Source: Clostridia bacterium DTU025 | GTDB lineage: Bacteria > Bacillota > DTU025 | Direction: 5' to 3' | Length of the DNA: 64,000 bases | NCBI GenBank assembly: GCA_001513145.1 | Contig: LFSP01000037.1 | Coordinates: forward strand, 82,390 to 146,389 | In this document: piece by piece, positions 39,602 through 50,122 of the stretch | How the letters are laid out: each line of letters begins with the position of its first letter | How positions within the stretch are numbered: position 1 is the stretch's first letter | Program-made: the position numbers and the translations under genes | The notes under the pieces: model-generated | Seen by the model: the letters and a program-made list of their open reading frames with translations, nothing else | Database searches by the model: none | Told to the model about the DNA's origin: nothing

Positions 39602-39699
39602 GTTGCGACCTCCCCTCGTGTAATTCCCTCACCAGTGACCATCTTTAGTATTCTCCAAAGATTCCACGCTCTAAACGGTGAGCCGACGCAAAGCGCGGG

Positions 39700-40599
39700 T
39701 CATGCACGGGGGTGGGTGTTGCGGTATATGCGGTACAGACGCTCCCTCGATACGCTCGTGTAAATCTGCGTCGTCGATATGTCAGCGTGCCCCAGGAGCT
39801 CCTGGACGATACGGAGGTCGGCGCCTCCGTCGGTTAGATGGGTGGCGAACGAATGCCGAAGCGAGTGGGGGCTGAACTCCGAAGGCAGGCCCGCCTTGCG
39901 CAGGTACTTCTTGAGCATCCTCTGCACCGACCTACCGCTGAGCCTGCTGCCCCTGTTGTTCACGAAGAGCGCCCGGCACTCAGGGTCGGGCCGAAAGTGC
40001 TCCCTTCCCCGCTCCAGGTACTCGCGGATGCACGTCGCCGCTTGCCTGCCCACAGGCGCGATGCGCTCGCGAGCGCCTTTGCCCATCACCCTGACGCTGA
40101 GGGTCTCGGGCGAGTAGTCTTCGATGTTCAGGCCAACCAGCTCCGAGAGGCGTATCCCGGACGAGTACATGAGCTCCAGTATGGCCCTGTCCCGCAGGGC
40201 CTGCGGGCCGGATCCGCCTGCGGCGCTGAGGAGCCTGTCCACCTCCTGAGGCCTAGCCGCCCTGGGGAGACGCCGAGCCCTCCTGGCGGGGCGCAGCGCG
40301 TACGCGGGGTTGGACTCAATGCGCCCCTCGCGGGCCAGGTAACGGAGGTACGCCCTCACCGCGCTGAGCCTCCTGGCTATGCTGGACTGGGCGGCCCCCC
40401 TCGCCTGCAGCGACGCCAGGTATTTCCTGAGCGTCGACTGGCTTATCCGACATGGTTCGTCAGCGGGGATGCCAAGGTACTCGCAGAAGCTCAGAAACTG
40501 CGAGACGTCCCTGCCGTAAGAGTCCACGGTTCTCGGCGACAGGGCCCGCTCGCTCCTCAAGTAATGAATGAAGCCGTCTATGTCGCTCAACTGCGGCAC
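39700..40599 (-). CDS. xerC: Site-specific tyrosine recombinase XerC
   Basis: HSLRHSFATHLTDGGADLRIVQELLGHADISTTQIYTSVSRERL; located between trmFO and codY. Confidence 0.93.
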   Translation of the reverse strand: MPQLSDIDGFIHYLRSERALSPRTVDSYGRDVSQFLSFCEYLGIPADEPCRISQSTLRKYLASLQARGAAQSSIARRLSAVRAYLRYLAREGRIESNPAYALRPARRARRLPRAARPQEVDRLLSAAGGSGPQALRDRAILELMYSSGIRLSELVGLNIEDYSPETLSVRVMGKGARERIAPVGRQAATCIREYLERGREHFRPDPECRALFVNNRGSRLSGRSVQRMLKKYLRKAGLPSEFSPHSLRHSFATHLTDGGADLRIVQELLGHADISTTQIYTSVSRERLYRIYRNTHPRA

Positions 40600-40660
40600 C
40601 CCCTCTGACGCAACCAGGCACGAACTGATATCGGGCCGCTACTTCCTTGCCGCCCACCGC

Positions 40661-41977
40661 CTACCGCAGGCGCTTCAGCGTCTCGCTGAAACTGACCTGG
40701 GCCAGCTGGATCTGGCAGCGGCGCCTCTCTTCCTTTCGTTTCGCTTCCAGACAGGGCGGAAGCAGGCCGAAGCTCATGCCCTTTGGCTGATAGTCGCCTG
40801 CAGGCGGAGGCGACGACGCGTGCTGGCACAACGCCCCCAGGCAGCAACCGGGCGGCCACACAACGGGCCCGCGCCCGGTGGCCAGCCTGGCCGCGTTGAT
40901 CCCGGCCACGATGCCGGTGGCCGCGGACTCCATGTACCCCTCGACCCCGGTGATCTGCCCTGCGAACAGGATGCGGCCATCCCGCTTCAGTTGCAGGGTG
41001 GGAAGGAGGTGAGCCGGCCCGTTGATGTAGGTGTTCCTGTGCATGACACCGTACCGCACGAACTCGGCGTTCTGTAGCCCTGGGATCATGCGGAAGACCT
41101 TCCTCTGCTCGGGCCACGTCAGCCTGGTCTGGAAGCCCACCAGGTTCAGAAGCGTGCCCTCCCTGTTCTCCTTTCGGAGCTGCGCCACGGCGTAAGGACG
41201 CTGGCCCGTACGCGGGTCCAACAGGCCAACCGGCTTCAGAGGCCCGTAACGAAGCGTATCAACCCCGCGGCCTGCCAGCTCCTCCACGGGCATGCACGCC
41301 TCGAACAGCTTCATGCTCTCGAACCCGTGAAGCGGCACCCGTTCCGCCTTCACAAGGGCCTCGCAAAAGGCCAGGTAATCCTCCCGGTCCATGGGGCAGT
41401 TGGCGTAATCCGCCTCACCACGCCCGTACCGCGAAGCCCAGAAGGCTACGGACCAGTCCACCGAATCGGCCTCGATTATCGGCGACGCGGCGTCGAAGAA
41501 GAACAGGTGCTCTTCGCCGAGGAGGTCCGCAAGATGCCTCGAGAGGCTCTCGGAGGTCAGCGGCCCTGTGGCCACCACCACTATCCCCTCCTTCGGGATC
41601 TCGGTAGCCTCCCTGCGAACCACGCTTACCCTCGGATGCGCCTCAAGCGCCGCGGTGATGCACGCCGAGAACCGGTGCCTGTCAACTGCCAGCGCCTGCC
41701 CGGCAGGCACCCGCCAGCGGGTAGCGCACTGAAGCACCAGCGACCCCAGGGCGCGCATCTCGCCCTTCAACAGGCCAGGGGCGGTCTCTTCCCTGTCGGA
41801 ACCCAGCGAGTTGCTGCACACCAGCTCCGCGAAATGTCCAGTGGAGTGGGCCGGCGTGGTCGCCTGCGGCCTCATCTCCACCAGTGTGACGTCGATGCCC
41901 GCCTGGGCTACCTGCCACGCAGCCTCCGAGCCGGCCAGCCCGGCGCCGATCACCGTGACGGCGCTGGCGGCGCTCAC
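40661..41977 (-). CDS. trmFO: Methylenetetrahydrofolate-tRNA-(uracil-5-)-methyltransferase TrmFO (GTG start)
   Basis: VTVIGAGLAGSEAAWQVAQAGIDVTLVEMRPQATTPAHSTGHFAELVCSNSLGSD; start overlaps topA stop (GTGA). Confidence 0.96.
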   Translation of the reverse strand: MSAASAVTVIGAGLAGSEAAWQVAQAGIDVTLVEMRPQATTPAHSTGHFAELVCSNSLGSDREETAPGLLKGEMRALGSLVLQCATRWRVPAGQALAVDRHRFSACITAALEAHPRVSVVRREATEIPKEGIVVVATGPLTSESLSRHLADLLGEEHLFFFDAASPIIEADSVDWSVAFWASRYGRGEADYANCPMDREDYLAFCEALVKAERVPLHGFESMKLFEACMPVEELAGRGVDTLRYGPLKPVGLLDPRTGQRPYAVAQLRKENREGTLLNLVGFQTRLTWPEQRKVFRMIPGLQNAEFVRYGVMHRNTYINGPAHLLPTLQLKRDGRILFAGQITGVEGYMESAATGIVAGINAARLATGRGPVVWPPGCCLGALCQHASSPPPAGDYQPKGMSFGLLPPCLEAKRKEERRRCQIQLAQVSFSETLKRLR

Positions 41978-44079
41978 CTGCCCTCGCCTCCGGCCTCGTC
42001 GACCCAGCGGTGTGCGCACTCGGGATTGGCGCAGGTGTACTGCGTGCCGGCCTTCACCTTGGAGGCCGTGGTGAAGCTGCCGCATTTCGGGCACGCCACC
42101 CCGGAAGGCGGATTCCAGGACGCGAAGTCGCACTGCGGGTAGTTGGCGCACCCATAGAACCTGCGCCCCCTCTTGGATCGCCGTTCGAGGATGTCGCCTC
42201 CGCACTTGGGGCAGACGGCGTTCACCTTATTGGCGATGCTGCGCCTGTAGGTGCAGTGGGGATACCTGGGGCAGGCGATGAACTTGCCGTAACGCCCGCT
42301 CTTGATCACCAGGTTCGCCTGCCCGCACTCGGGGCATACCTCGTCGGTGGGCTCGTCGGCGATGACCACGCGCTCCGCCTCAACGTCGGCGGCGGCCAGC
42401 GCAGCAGCCAGTGGCTTGTAGAAGGAGTCCGTGACCTCGACCCAGTTGGACGAGCCCTCGGCCACCTTGTCCAGCTGGTCCTCGATCTTGGCGGTGAACT
42501 TCAGGTCCACCACCGATGGGAAGTACTGGGCCAAGAGGTCGCACACCGCCAGTCCCACCGCAGTGGGCTTGAAGCGCTTGTTCTCAAGCGTGGCATAGTC
42601 ACGCTTTCGCAGCGTCTCGATGATAGGCGCGTACGTGCTGGGCCTGCCGATGCCGTTCTCCTCAAGCACCTTCACCAGGCTGGCCTCGGTATACCGCGGT
42701 GGAGGCTGGGTGAAGTGCTGCTCAGGCGAAAGCTCCACAAGGTGCAGGGCCTGCCCTTCAGCCAGCTCCGGCAGGCGCTGCTCGGCATCATCTTCGGAAT
42801 CCTCGTCGCGCTCCTCGGTGTACACTGCCGTGAAGCCTGGGAACTTCATCACGCTGCCGGTGGCCCGGAACAGGTGGTCTCCAGCCTGTATATCCACGGT
42901 GATGGCATCGAACAGCGCATCCGACATCTGACTGGCCAGGAACCTCAGCCAGATCAGCCTATAGAGCCTCAGCTGGTCGCGGGTTAGGCTACCTGCCAGG
43001 GACTCGGGGGTGCGCCTGATGTCAGTGGGGCGAATGGCCTCGTGGGCGTCCTGGGAGCCCCTCCTGGCCCGGTATGCCCTGGGCCTTTCGGGCACAGCGG
43101 GACCGTTATCGAACTTGTAGTGGTCAACGGCGAAACTGCGCGCCGCAGCCTGCGCCTCCGCGGCCACCCTGAACGAGTCGGTTCTCATGTAGGTGATCAG
43201 GCCCACATGGCCCTCGCCCGCCACGTTCACTCCCTCGTAGAGCTCCTGCGCCACCTTCATGGTACGGCGCGCGGAGAAGCCCAGCCTCCTGAAGGCCTCC
43301 TGTTGGAGGGTGCTGGTGGTGAACGGCGGCGCCGGGCGCCGGGCCTGCTCCTTGACGCTGACGGACCTCACAGTGTAGCTGGAGTCCTTGAGGCTTTCGA
43401 CGATGGCCTGCACCTCTTCCGCGCTGAGCTTCTTGTTCGTGGAGGTGACGTATCGAGCGCGGAACTTGCGGCCGCGGGCTGTCGGGGCCAACACCGCAGA
43501 GAGGGTCCAGTACTCCTGCGGGACGAACGCCTGTATCTCCCGCTCCCTGTCTGCGATGAGCTTGAGGGCCGACGACTGAACGCGCCCGGCGGAAAGGCCC
43601 CTCCGGACCTTTCTCCATAGGAACGGACTTAGGTTGTATCCCACCAGCCTGTCAAGGACGCGCCTTGCCTGCTGGGCGTCTACCCTGTTCATGTCGATGG
43701 GACGCGCCGAGGCCAGAGCCGACTTCACCGCCGACTCAGTTATCTCGTTGAACTCGATCCGGCACGGGGCTTCGGGGTCGAGCTTGAGGATATGAGCAAG
43801 ATGCCAGGATATAGCTTCGCCTTCTCTGTCAGGGTCTGTGGCGAGGAGCACCTTGTCGGCTTTCTTAGCCGCCTCCCTCAGCTCCTTGATGACGCTGCCC
43901 TTGCCACGGATGTTTATGTACTTGGGCGCGTATCCGTCCTCCACATTCACCCCCAGGGTGCTCTTGGGAAGATCCCGCACGTGCCCGTACGATGCCTTCA
44001 CGCTGTACTTGCGTCCAAGAAACTTAGAGAGAGTCTTGACCTTAGTGGGCGACTCCACTATCACGAGGGTGTTCCCCAT
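41974..44079 (-). CDS. topA: DNA topoisomerase I
   Basis: MGNTLVIVESPTKVKTLSKFLGRKYSVKASYGHVRDLPKS, ATDPDREGEAISWHL, GLITYMRTDSFRV, C-terminal Cys4 zinc motifs. Confidence 0.97.
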   Translation of the reverse strand: MGNTLVIVESPTKVKTLSKFLGRKYSVKASYGHVRDLPKSTLGVNVEDGYAPKYINIRGKGSVIKELREAAKKADKVLLATDPDREGEAISWHLAHILKLDPEAPCRIEFNEITESAVKSALASARPIDMNRVDAQQARRVLDRLVGYNLSPFLWRKVRRGLSAGRVQSSALKLIADREREIQAFVPQEYWTLSAVLAPTARGRKFRARYVTSTNKKLSAEEVQAIVESLKDSSYTVRSVSVKEQARRPAPPFTTSTLQQEAFRRLGFSARRTMKVAQELYEGVNVAGEGHVGLITYMRTDSFRVAAEAQAAARSFAVDHYKFDNGPAVPERPRAYRARRGSQDAHEAIRPTDIRRTPESLAGSLTRDQLRLYRLIWLRFLASQMSDALFDAITVDIQAGDHLFRATGSVMKFPGFTAVYTEERDEDSEDDAEQRLPELAEGQALHLVELSPEQHFTQPPPRYTEASLVKVLEENGIGRPSTYAPIIETLRKRDYATLENKRFKPTAVGLAVCDLLAQYFPSVVDLKFTAKIEDQLDKVAEGSSNWVEVTDSFYKPLAAALAAADVEAERVVIADEPTDEVCPECGQANLVIKSGRYGKFIACPRYPHCTYRRSIANKVNAVCPKCGGDILERRSKRGRRFYGCANYPQCDFASWNPPSGVACPKCGSFTTASKVKAGTQYTCANPECAHRWVDEAGGEGR

Positions 44080-44135
44080 CCAAATACCTCCAACACAGAG
44101 TGTCGTAAACAGTGTAACCCAGCCCACATACCTGG

Positions 44136-45311
44136 TCAACCTGGACGCCGGCTGAACCTGAGCCCCTCTAGCCTCACCACAAGGCCGATAAGCTCGAGTT
44201 TGGACAGGCTGGCGAATACTCGCTTTGCAGGCAGTCCCGTGGCCGCCTGCACATCCTCGAAGCTTGTCCCGTCGCCCACGGCCTCGTACACCAGCGCATC
44301 GTCATGGCTGAGCTCTCGTTGGCCGGGGCGGTAGCCGGGACGTCGGCCGTGAGCGTAGGGCTCGGGGCGCTTCAGCTGATGGCCGATGTCCGTCAGGTCG
44401 CTGATGACCTTGTCGACAGAGAATATGGGGCACGCACCCTCGGCCATCAGGCCCACCGGCCCCCTGGCGGTATGGCGGGTGATGTCGCCGGGAACCACGT
44501 AGACGAAGCGGTTCTGGTGCAGCGCCAGCGTGGCCGTGATTAGCGCACCGCTGACCTCCGCCGCCTCCACCAGTATGCACGCAGCGGACATGCCGCTTAT
44601 CACCCTGTTGCGTGCGGGGAACGTGCCGCTGGAGGCCGGAAACCCGATGGGAAACGTCGATATCACACAGCCTGAGGCCATCACTTCCCTCACGATGCCG
44701 GAAAGGCGCACCGTCATCGGAGCACCTATCCCGCACCCAAGCACCCCCGCGGTGTAGCCTCCTGCGGCGATAGCCCCACGATGTGAAGCGGCGTCAATGC
44801 CACGGGCGAGGCCGCTCACGATGGCGGCGCCGGCACGGGCCAGCTCGTACGCGAAGCGCCACGCCACCGATACGCCGTACTCTGAGGCCCTGCGGGAGCC
44901 GACCATGCTGATCCACACAGGCGACTGCGGCGGTTTACGCCCGGCCATGTACAGGATAGGCGGGGCATCGGGCAGGTGAACCAGTAGCTCAGGGTAGAAC
45001 TCAGAGCCCAGGGTGACCACGTGTGCCCGGTGCGCTGAGGCTTTCCGAAGCTCCTCCCGGCCTGCAGCGACCGCGTCGTCATGCCGCATCGCCCAGGAGA
45101 AGGCGGAGTCAGGAAGCCAGGTGGGCCTCGCCGTACCTGCCTTCAGCATGTTGAAGAACTCCAGTGCACTCCCGTGCTCCTGCAACATGTACAGGAAATG
45201 CCTGGGGCCCATGCCAGGAGCCATGTTCCAGAACACCCAGGCCGCGAACTCGTCGCCCTCAGGCGGCCGAACGTCGCTCCACCGGATATGTATCCCCAGC
45301 TTGTGGCTCAA
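44136..45311 (-). CDS. dprA: DNA-processing protein DprA
   Basis: VGSRRASEYGVSVAWRFAYELARAGAAIVSGLARGIDAASHRGAIAAGG...GTFPARNRVISGMS. Confidence 0.93.
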   Translation of the reverse strand: MSHKLGIHIRWSDVRPPEGDEFAAWVFWNMAPGMGPRHFLYMLQEHGSALEFFNMLKAGTARPTWLPDSAFSWAMRHDDAVAAGREELRKASAHRAHVVTLGSEFYPELLVHLPDAPPILYMAGRKPPQSPVWISMVGSRRASEYGVSVAWRFAYELARAGAAIVSGLARGIDAASHRGAIAAGGYTAGVLGCGIGAPMTVRLSGIVREVMASGCVISTFPIGFPASSGTFPARNRVISGMSAACILVEAAEVSGALITATLALHQNRFVYVVPGDITRHTARGPVGLMAEGACPIFSVDKVISDLTDIGHQLKRPEPYAHGRRPGYRPGQRELSHDDALVYEAVGDGTSFEDVQAATGLPAKRVFASLSKLELIGLVVRLEGLRFSRRPG

Positions 45312-46849
45312 CGTTCCACCCCTCCGAAAAACGTGGCGCGGTATCCCAAGGCCTCCAACACGTGTTCCTCGCGGATCTCCGATGAACCGTCGAGGTCGGC
45401 GATGGTTCGCGCCACCTTGATCATGCTGTGGTATGCCCTGACTGACATGCCGAATCGGTCGACAGCACTGGAAAGGAGCGCGGCCGCATGCCTGCCGGAG
45501 CTCAGCAGGCGCCGAACCTGGCCAGGCGCCACGTGGGAGTTGGTAGCTCCCTCGCGGCCGTACCGCTCAGCCTGTATCGCCCGGGCAGACTCGATCCGCC
45601 TGCGCACGGCCTCGGTCGTTCGGCTGGCCGAGACCACCGTGAGCCGAGCCGACTCGCGCCTGGGCACCTCCACGCGGATATCGATCCTGTCGGCGGTGGG
45701 CCCGCCAAGACGGCGGCGGTAAGAGGCCAGGGTTGACGGGCTGCACGTGCACTCCTCCGGCCTGTAACCGTGCATACCGCACGGACACGGGTTCGCGCAG
45801 GCCACCATGATGAAATCAGCGGGATACGACACGGCGGAGCCTGCCCTCATGAGCCTTACGACGCGCTTCTCCATGGGCTCGGCCAATGACCGGATCACGG
45901 CTGGCGCGAACTGCGCGAGCTCGTCAAGGAAAAGGATGCCCGTGTGCGCCAGGGTCACTTCGCCTGGCACTGGAGGCACGCCTCCGCCCAACATGCCTGC
46001 GACGGTGGTGGTGTGGTTGGGCTGCCTGAAGGGCCTGCGGCGGGAGCACACGCTGGCGACGTCCTCACCGGCGATGCTTCGGATGGAGGCTGTGGCCAGC
46101 CACTCGCTGTCGGAAAGGGGAGGCATCACATCTGCCGCGCACGACGCCAGCATGGTCTTGCCTGTGCCCGGCGGACCCACCAGAAGAACGTGGTGCCCGC
46201 CGGCGATGGCAACCTCCATGGCGCGCACCGCCGCATCCTGACCCAATACGTGCGCGACGTCCAGCATCGGTTCGGTCGAAGCTTCCGGCGCCGGATCGCC
46301 GGCGCCGGGGCCCGCTGGCTCAGGCAGACGCGGCATCTGCCCCGACCTCAGAAACCGCACCGCCTGCACCAGGTCGGCAACAGGCACCACCGTGACGCCA
46401 GGCACGAGACACGCCTCCCGGCAGTTGGCCGCCGGGACCACCACGTGGCTCAGACCGGCCGATGCCGCGGCTATGCAGGCGGGGATGACGCCCTTCACCG
46501 GCATCACCCTGCCGTCCAGGGCGAGCTCTCCCACCAGGGCGCATCGTTCTGTGGCACCGGCGGGAAGTTGCCCCGAAGCCGCCAGCACTGAGACGGCCAT
46601 CGGCAGGTCAAGGCCCACTCCGAGCTTGTGCTGCCAGGCCGGTGAGAGGTTAATGGTGAGCCGCGCCAGGGGGAACTGGAAACCGGCGTTGCGGAGAGCC
46701 GGCCGTATCCTGCTGGTGGCCTCCCTCACGCTGGCATCAGGAAGGCCCACGATCTCAACGCACGGAAGGCCACGGTGATGGTCGCACTCCACTGCGACCA
46801 TGAGGCCAGCCACACCCTTCACCGCGCAGCCCCACGCTCGCCCAAGCAC
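45308..46849 (-). CDS. comM: YifB/ComM-family Mg-chelatase-like AAA+ ATPase (GTG start estimated)
   Basis: CAVKGVAGLMVAVECDHHRGLPCVEIVGLPDASVREATSRI, LVGPPGTGKTMLA, Mg_chelatase C-terminal region. Confidence 0.94.
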   Translation of the reverse strand: MLGRAWGCAVKGVAGLMVAVECDHHRGLPCVEIVGLPDASVREATSRIRPALRNAGFQFPLARLTINLSPAWQHKLGVGLDLPMAVSVLAASGQLPAGATERCALVGELALDGRVMPVKGVIPACIAAASAGLSHVVVPAANCREACLVPGVTVVPVADLVQAVRFLRSGQMPRLPEPAGPGAGDPAPEASTEPMLDVAHVLGQDAAVRAMEVAIAGGHHVLLVGPPGTGKTMLASCAADVMPPLSDSEWLATASIRSIAGEDVASVCSRRRPFRQPNHTTTVAGMLGGGVPPVPGEVTLAHTGILFLDELAQFAPAVIRSLAEPMEKRVVRLMRAGSAVSYPADFIMVACANPCPCGMHGYRPEECTCSPSTLASYRRRLGGPTADRIDIRVEVPRRESARLTVVSASRTTEAVRRRIESARAIQAERYGREGATNSHVAPGQVRRLLSSGRHAAALLSSAVDRFGMSVRAYHSMIKVARTIADLDGSSEIREEHVLEALGYRATFFGGVER

Positions 46850-46872
46850 CGCCGATGCACCGCCATCTCCGG

Positions 46873-47265
46873 CTACCCGGTGATGTTGGGAACGTGGACG
46901 AGCTCGACCCCTATGAGCCTCCGCTCGGATACTCCGCGGGCGCGTATGCCCACGACGTCCACGCGCACCGATGCGAAGCCCCACTTGATGGCCGCAAGCC
47001 GCGCGGCCCTGGAGAGCCTCTCGGCTTTGGCCGGCGTGATCTGCTCGATGGGGCTTCCGAAGGCCGAGGAGAGCCTCGTTTTGACCTCCACCACCACCAA
47101 GGCGTCACCTTGGCGCGCCAGGATGTCCACCTCGCAGCCTGCCAGCTTCAGGTTCCTCCCCAGGATCTGAAACCCCGCGGCCTCAAGATGCTTGGCAGCC
47201 AGCGCCTCGCCCAAGGCCCCGGCCAATTGCGTCACCCGGCTTCCCATGTACACCACCAGTACCAC
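46873..47265 (-). CDS. UPF0102/YraN-family putative endonuclease
   Basis: GEALAAKHLEAAGFQILGRNLKLAGCEVDILARQGDALVVVEVKTR. Confidence 0.93.
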   Translation of the reverse strand: MVLVVYMGSRVTQLAGALGEALAAKHLEAAGFQILGRNLKLAGCEVDILARQGDALVVVEVKTRLSSAFGSPIEQITPAKAERLSRAARLAAIKWGFASVRVDVVGIRARGVSERRLIGVELVHVPNITG

Positions 47266-47330
47266 CGGTAATTGCCATGTGAACCATCATTCTGCCAAAG
47301 AGTGTTGAATTCCTGCCCACAGACGACAAA

Positions 47331-47348
47331 ATCGCCCTTTCGGGCGAT
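47331..47348 (-). terminator. Rho-independent terminator immediately 3' of rnhB
   Basis: Minus strand ATCGCCC-GAAA-GGGCGAT followed by TTTGTCGT. Confidence 0.8.
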
Positions 47349-47349
47349 C

Positions 47350-47991
47350 TCACCCCACCCCTCTGAACGTCAACCGGTGGATACTGCAAGGCCCCAGGCG
47401 CCTCAGCGCCTCCAGGTGCTGGGGCGTGGGATACCCTTTGTGCTGGGCGAATCCGTAACCCGGGTAGAGTCTGTCCATCTCCGTCATGAGCTCATCCCTG
47501 GTCACCTTTGCCAGGATTGACGCCGCGGCCACGCACTGGCTGCGGCAGTCTCCGCCCACCACCGCGATGCACCTTGCACCCACGTCGATGGTGTCGCGCC
47601 CGTCCACCAGGACCAGGTCAGGCGCGATCCTCAACCCCCGCACCGCCCTGACCATGGCCGTGAGGGTTGCCCGGCGGATATTCAGCGCGTCGATCTCACC
47701 GGGCTCCGCCATCCCCAGGTTCCAGGCCAAGGCCTGTTCCCTTATGACGGCGGAGAGCCTGGCCCGCACGGCTGGCGTCAACCGCTTACTATCGTTCACC
47801 TCAGGCAGGCATAGCCCTGCCGGGAGGATCACCGCAGCGGCTACCACAGGCCCGGCCAGCGGGCCCCGCCCAGCCTCGTCCACCCCGGCAACGTGTATGC
47901 AGCGACCGTCGCGCACAGCCTCATCGAACTCTGCTCTGTAGGCCCTCTCGGCCCGCGGGGCTCTCTCGGCATTGTTTGCCAGGCGGCTCAT
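47350..47991 (-). CDS. rnhB: Ribonuclease HII
   Basis: HVAGVDEAGRGPLAGPVVAAAVILPAG, NDSKRLT, VLVDGRD, AASILAKVTRDELM. Confidence 0.96.
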   Translation of the reverse strand: MSRLANNAERAPRAERAYRAEFDEAVRDGRCIHVAGVDEAGRGPLAGPVVAAAVILPAGLCLPEVNDSKRLTPAVRARLSAVIREQALAWNLGMAEPGEIDALNIRRATLTAMVRAVRGLRIAPDLVLVDGRDTIDVGARCIAVVGGDCRSQCVAAASILAKVTRDELMTEMDRLYPGYGFAQHKGYPTPQHLEALRRLGPCSIHRLTFRGVG

Positions 47992-48884
47992 CGCTCCCCA
48001 CCTGGCCGTTCCAACGTGATCCTCCCGAGCTTTCCGCCGCGCAGCTCTCTGAGGAAAATCAGCGCAGCCCTGGCAGTGTCAACAGCCCCGCCAGGCGCCA
48101 GAAGCCCCCGCGCCTTCCCCACAGCCTCCAGGATGACGTGGGGGTCGCTCAGGTCATCCTGCACAGAGTACTTCTCCCTGAAGCCGCGGTACCCCGCCTC
48201 ATCCAACACCGGGAAGAGCCATCGACACACCTCCTCAGCGTCGAACAGCGTGTCGTCGACGCACCCGAGTGCGCACAGCTTCATCCACGTCGCTTGATCG
48301 TCAACGCGGGTGGGCATGATGCCAGGGGTGTCCAGAAGCTCCAGGTCGGGGCCTACCACGATCCACTGCTTGGCGCGGGTAACGCCTGGCTTGTCTCCCA
48401 CCCTGGCGCCAGCGCGGCGCGACACCCTGTTGATGAAGGACGACTTGCCCACGTTCGGCATGCCGACCACGGCCGACCGAAACCTCCTTCGCAGCCCGCC
48501 ACCCTTGCCGCTTCCGCCGCCTCGGCCGGACCGGCTCGAGCCGGACCTGGCGGCAGTGACCGCCGCGCGCATCGCCGCCTGGATCCCTGCCCCAGTCTGG
48601 CTGTTGGTGGCGACGGCGATCCCGCCGGCGGCCCGAACGTGCCGTCTCCAGGCCTCCGTAGTCGCCTCATCTGCCAGGTCAGCCTTGTTCAGGGCCACCA
48701 CCAACGGCAGTCTGCCCGCTATCACCGCCAGAGCCGGGTTCGACGTGGCCGTCGGCGCACGGCTGTCTACTATCTCGATGACCACGTCGATGAGCTTCAA
48801 CATGGCCGCCAGCTCCGCCTCGGCTTTGGCCATGTGCCCTGGATACCACGACTGGGCCAACTCGAACCCTCCTTTCGGCATCAC
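47988..48884 (-). CDS. rbgA: Ribosome biogenesis GTPase RbgA (YlqF)
   Basis: WYPGHMAKAEAELAAMLKLIDVVIEIVDSRAPTATSNP, NKADL, VVGMPNVGKSSFIN, DTPGIM (circularly permuted GTPase). Confidence 0.95.
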   Translation of the reverse strand: MMPKGGFELAQSWYPGHMAKAEAELAAMLKLIDVVIEIVDSRAPTATSNPALAVIAGRLPLVVALNKADLADEATTEAWRRHVRAAGGIAVATNSQTGAGIQAAMRAAVTAARSGSSRSGRGGGSGKGGGLRRRFRSAVVGMPNVGKSSFINRVSRRAGARVGDKPGVTRAKQWIVVGPDLELLDTPGIMPTRVDDQATWMKLCALGCVDDTLFDAEEVCRWLFPVLDEAGYRGFREKYSVQDDLSDPHVILEAVGKARGLLAPGGAVDTARAALIFLRELRGGKLGRITLERPGGER

Positions 48885-48985
48885 AGAGGTTCACCGGTAC
48901 GCGACGCCGCCGGTGATGAGCATCTCACCACCGGACGAGTCGGGACCTGCGATCCTGCAGTCTGTTTCCCCTCGGCGTTGCTTTG

Positions 48986-49345
48986 TTACTGGGTCGCGAC
49001 TTCGCGCTTGCGCTCGCGGACCTTTGCCCGCTTGCCCACACGGCCGCGGAGGTAGTACAGCTTAGCCCTACGCACTCTGCCCTGCCGCGCCACTTCGATC
49101 CTCTCGATCTTGGGCGAATGAAGAGGGAAGACCCTTTCCACGCCCACGCCGCCGGAGAGCTTGCGCACGGTAAACGTCTCGCTGACGCCCTTGCCGCGCC
49201 GGGAGATGACAGTGCCCTCGAACACCTGGATGCGTTCGCGGTTGCCTTCCACGACTTTCACGTGCACCCTGACGGTGTCGCCAGGGCCGAACTCAGGAAT
49301 GTCCTGACGCAACTGTTCGGCTTCTATTCTATCGATGATGTTCAC
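48986..49345 (-). CDS. rplS: 50S ribosomal protein L19
   Basis: [70 protein letters not shown]. Confidence 0.98.
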   Translation of the reverse strand: MNIIDRIEAEQLRQDIPEFGPGDTVRVHVKVVEGNRERIQVFEGTVISRRGKGVSETFTVRKLSGGVGVERVFPLHSPKIERIEVARQGRVRRAKLYYLRGRVGKRAKVRERKREVATQ

Positions 49346-50115
49346 TGCTGTTCACTCCTCATGATGGACTTGAGAATGCGCTTATCTTCGTCTGTCAGCT
49401 CAGCAGTCTCCAGAAGGTCCGGCCTGCGAAGCAGGGTCCGCCTAAGCGCCTCCGTGCGCCGCCACACCCTGATACGCTCGTGATCGCCTGAAAGCAGCAC
49501 CTCCGGCACCTCCATGCCCCTCCAGTTTCGGGGCCTCGTGTAGTGCGGGTAGTCCAGGATCCCGTTCCAGAATGAATCCTCCGTGGCGCTGTCTGCATCC
49601 CCCAGAACCCCGGGTATCAGGCGGACAGTGGCGTCCACTATCACCATGGCCGGCAACTCGCCACCGGTCAGGACGTAGTCTCCGATGGATACCTCGTCCG
49701 TGAAGATGCCGCTGACTCGCTCGTCGATTCCCTCGTAATGGCCACACACTATGATCAGGTGCTCCTCTTGCGCGAACTCCCTGGCCATCTCTTGGGAGAA
49801 CCTCTTCCCGGCAGGGGTCGTCAGGATCACCCTGGCCGTGCCGCCCCCGGCGCCCTCGGCACCCTCGGTACCTTCAGCACCTTCCTTCGGCAGCACGCTC
49901 TGCACCGCCGCCCATACGGGCTCGGCCATCATCACCATGCCGGGGCCGCCGCCGAAGGGGTAGTCGTCCACACACCTGTGCTTATCCTGCGTGAAGTCGC
50001 GGATGTCATGTATCCTCAGCTCCACCAGGCCCTTCTCCTGCGCCCTGCCGATCATGCTCTCCGACATGGGGCCGTGGAACATGCCGGGGAAAATGGTGAG
50101 CACATCAATGCGCAT
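49342..50115 (-). CDS. trmD: tRNA (guanine-N1)-methyltransferase
   Basis: [63 protein letters not shown]. Confidence 0.97.
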   Translation of the reverse strand: MRIDVLTIFPGMFHGPMSESMIGRAQEKGLVELRIHDIRDFTQDKHRCVDDYPFGGGPGMVMMAEPVWAAVQSVLPKEGAEGTEGAEGAGGGTARVILTTPAGKRFSQEMAREFAQEEHLIIVCGHYEGIDERVSGIFTDEVSIGDYVLTGGELPAMVIVDATVRLIPGVLGDADSATEDSFWNGILDYPHYTRPRNWRGMEVPEVLLSGDHERIRVWRRTEALRRTLLRRPDLLETAELTDEDKRILKSIMRSEQQ

Positions 50116-50122
50116 AGCGGGA

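Noticed and set aside
46850-46984. Upstream extension of the comM ORF (to 46984) over yraN
   Set aside because: The extension is antisense-free but out-of-family (Arg/His-rich) and overlaps the end of yraN. The conserved protein begins near 46849.
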